From Acetobacter orientalis (GTDB lineage: Bacteria > Pseudomonadota > Alphaproteobacteria > Acetobacterales > Acetobacteraceae): 64,000 bases of DNA. The notes under the pieces are model-generated. The model saw nothing but the letters and a program-made list of their open reading frames with translations, was not told where the DNA came from and made no database searches. Position numbers and translations under genes: made by a program. Positions 63,845 through 64,000 of the stretch are shown here, one piece after another. Position 1 is the first letter of the stretch. Each line of letters starts with the position of its first letter. Location of the stretch: positions 124,001 through 188,000 of the forward strand of contig NZ_BAMX01000010.1 in assembly GCF_000963965.1 (NCBI RefSeq). The letters are read 5' to 3'.

Positions 63845-64000
63845 GCTCAATTCTCCAAATATGCTCCAATATCTCTTTAACGTATAGCCGCGCGCTGTTG
63901 CGCAGTGCTGTGCTCATTTGGCTCTGTGGCAAGCGGCTTTTGTGCGCAATACACCACGCCCACTTACGCCATCTCGTCGGGTTAAGGCCCCACTAAACTC
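63845..64000. other. Right-edge sequence, no feature seen
   Basis: 156 bp after the tRNA. No integrase, direct repeat of the tRNA end, or coding frame is visible before the window ends. Confidence 0.4.

Noticed and set aside
63657..63932. Minus-strand 91-residue frame containing VDPTRFERVTFAFGG
   Set aside because: It is the antisense translation of the tRNA-Arg gene, a well-known false ORF pattern.
63768..64000. tRNA-Arg as an integration site
   Set aside because: No integrase and no direct repeat of the tRNA 3' end are visible in the window.
1..64000. CRISPR arrays, toxin-antitoxin pairs, restriction systems or other defence genes
   Set aside because: I looked for regular repeats and for characteristic proteins on both strands and saw none.

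Overview
This window reads as an ordinary, densely coded stretch of chromosome from an acetic acid bacterium (Acetobacteraceae, most like Acetobacter). The pointers are a single-gene transaldolase/glucose-6-phosphate isomerase fusion inside a pentose-phosphate gene set, an alphaproteobacterial argS-SPOR-scpA-scpB-tatBC-serS array, a DUF1489 gene, an L-lactate permease, and several large envelope proteins. The genus is inferred from gene content only. I see no phage, integrase, transposase gene, CRISPR array or plasmid function. One tRNA-Arg(CCG) gene lies near the right edge.

Layout. 1-2.8 kb: the start of a secreted MRJP/yellow-like protein running off the left edge, then a TonB-dependent siderophore receptor. 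2.9-11.9 kb (minus strand): serS, tatC, tatB, scpB, scpA, a SPOR-domain membrane protein, argS and dgt. 12-16.1 kb: A-type Fe-S carrier, exonuclease III, a convergent sugar transporter, an amidase. 16.4-17.9 kb: a ferritin-like protein and a short-chain dehydrogenase. 17.9-25.8 kb: SPOR-tailed lytic transglycosylase, Tat-exported phospholipase C, lactate permease, quinol-monooxygenase-like protein, TPM-domain protein and LemA. 26.1-29.8 kb: lgt, a MidA-like methyltransferase, pgeF and a lipoprotein with overlapping ends. 30.1-37.6 kb: second SPOR-tailed transglycosylase, YnfA, PiT phosphate transporter, ZntB/CorA transporter, a small basic protein, hisC and an ankyrin protein.

37.9-47.2 kb is the metabolic centre: tkt, tal-pgi, gnd, a Cof-type phosphatase, pgl, rpiA and gntK, all on the plus strand. 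Together these cover gluconate phosphorylation, the oxidative steps after glucose-6-phosphate dehydrogenase, and the non-oxidative interconversions. zwf and rpe are not in the window. 47.2-61.2 kb (plus strand): a small unknown protein, an orphan iron/cobalamin-type binding protein, a ClC transporter, a RlaP-type nucleotidyltransferase, a membrane-tethered helix-turn-helix protein, a quinone reductase, a YggS protein, Kup, hemW, a secreted nucleoside hydrolase, DUF1489, small proteins and YceI. 61.6-63.6 kb (minus strand): a glycine-zipper secreted protein, free methionine-R-sulfoxide reductase and a DUF2501-like secreted protein.

The most notable points are: hemW, whose cluster-binding cysteines can only be translated from a CTG start that overlaps the kup stop; the absence of tatA and nagZ from the usual places in the tat/scp array; a perfect 12-bp operator-like dyad upstream of lemA; a Pho-box-like direct repeat upstream of the Tat-exported phospholipase; and the membrane-anchored HTH protein. 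I found no clearly new multi-gene system. Gene starts were moved downstream of the longest frame wherever a better ribosome binding site, signal peptide or overlap supported it.
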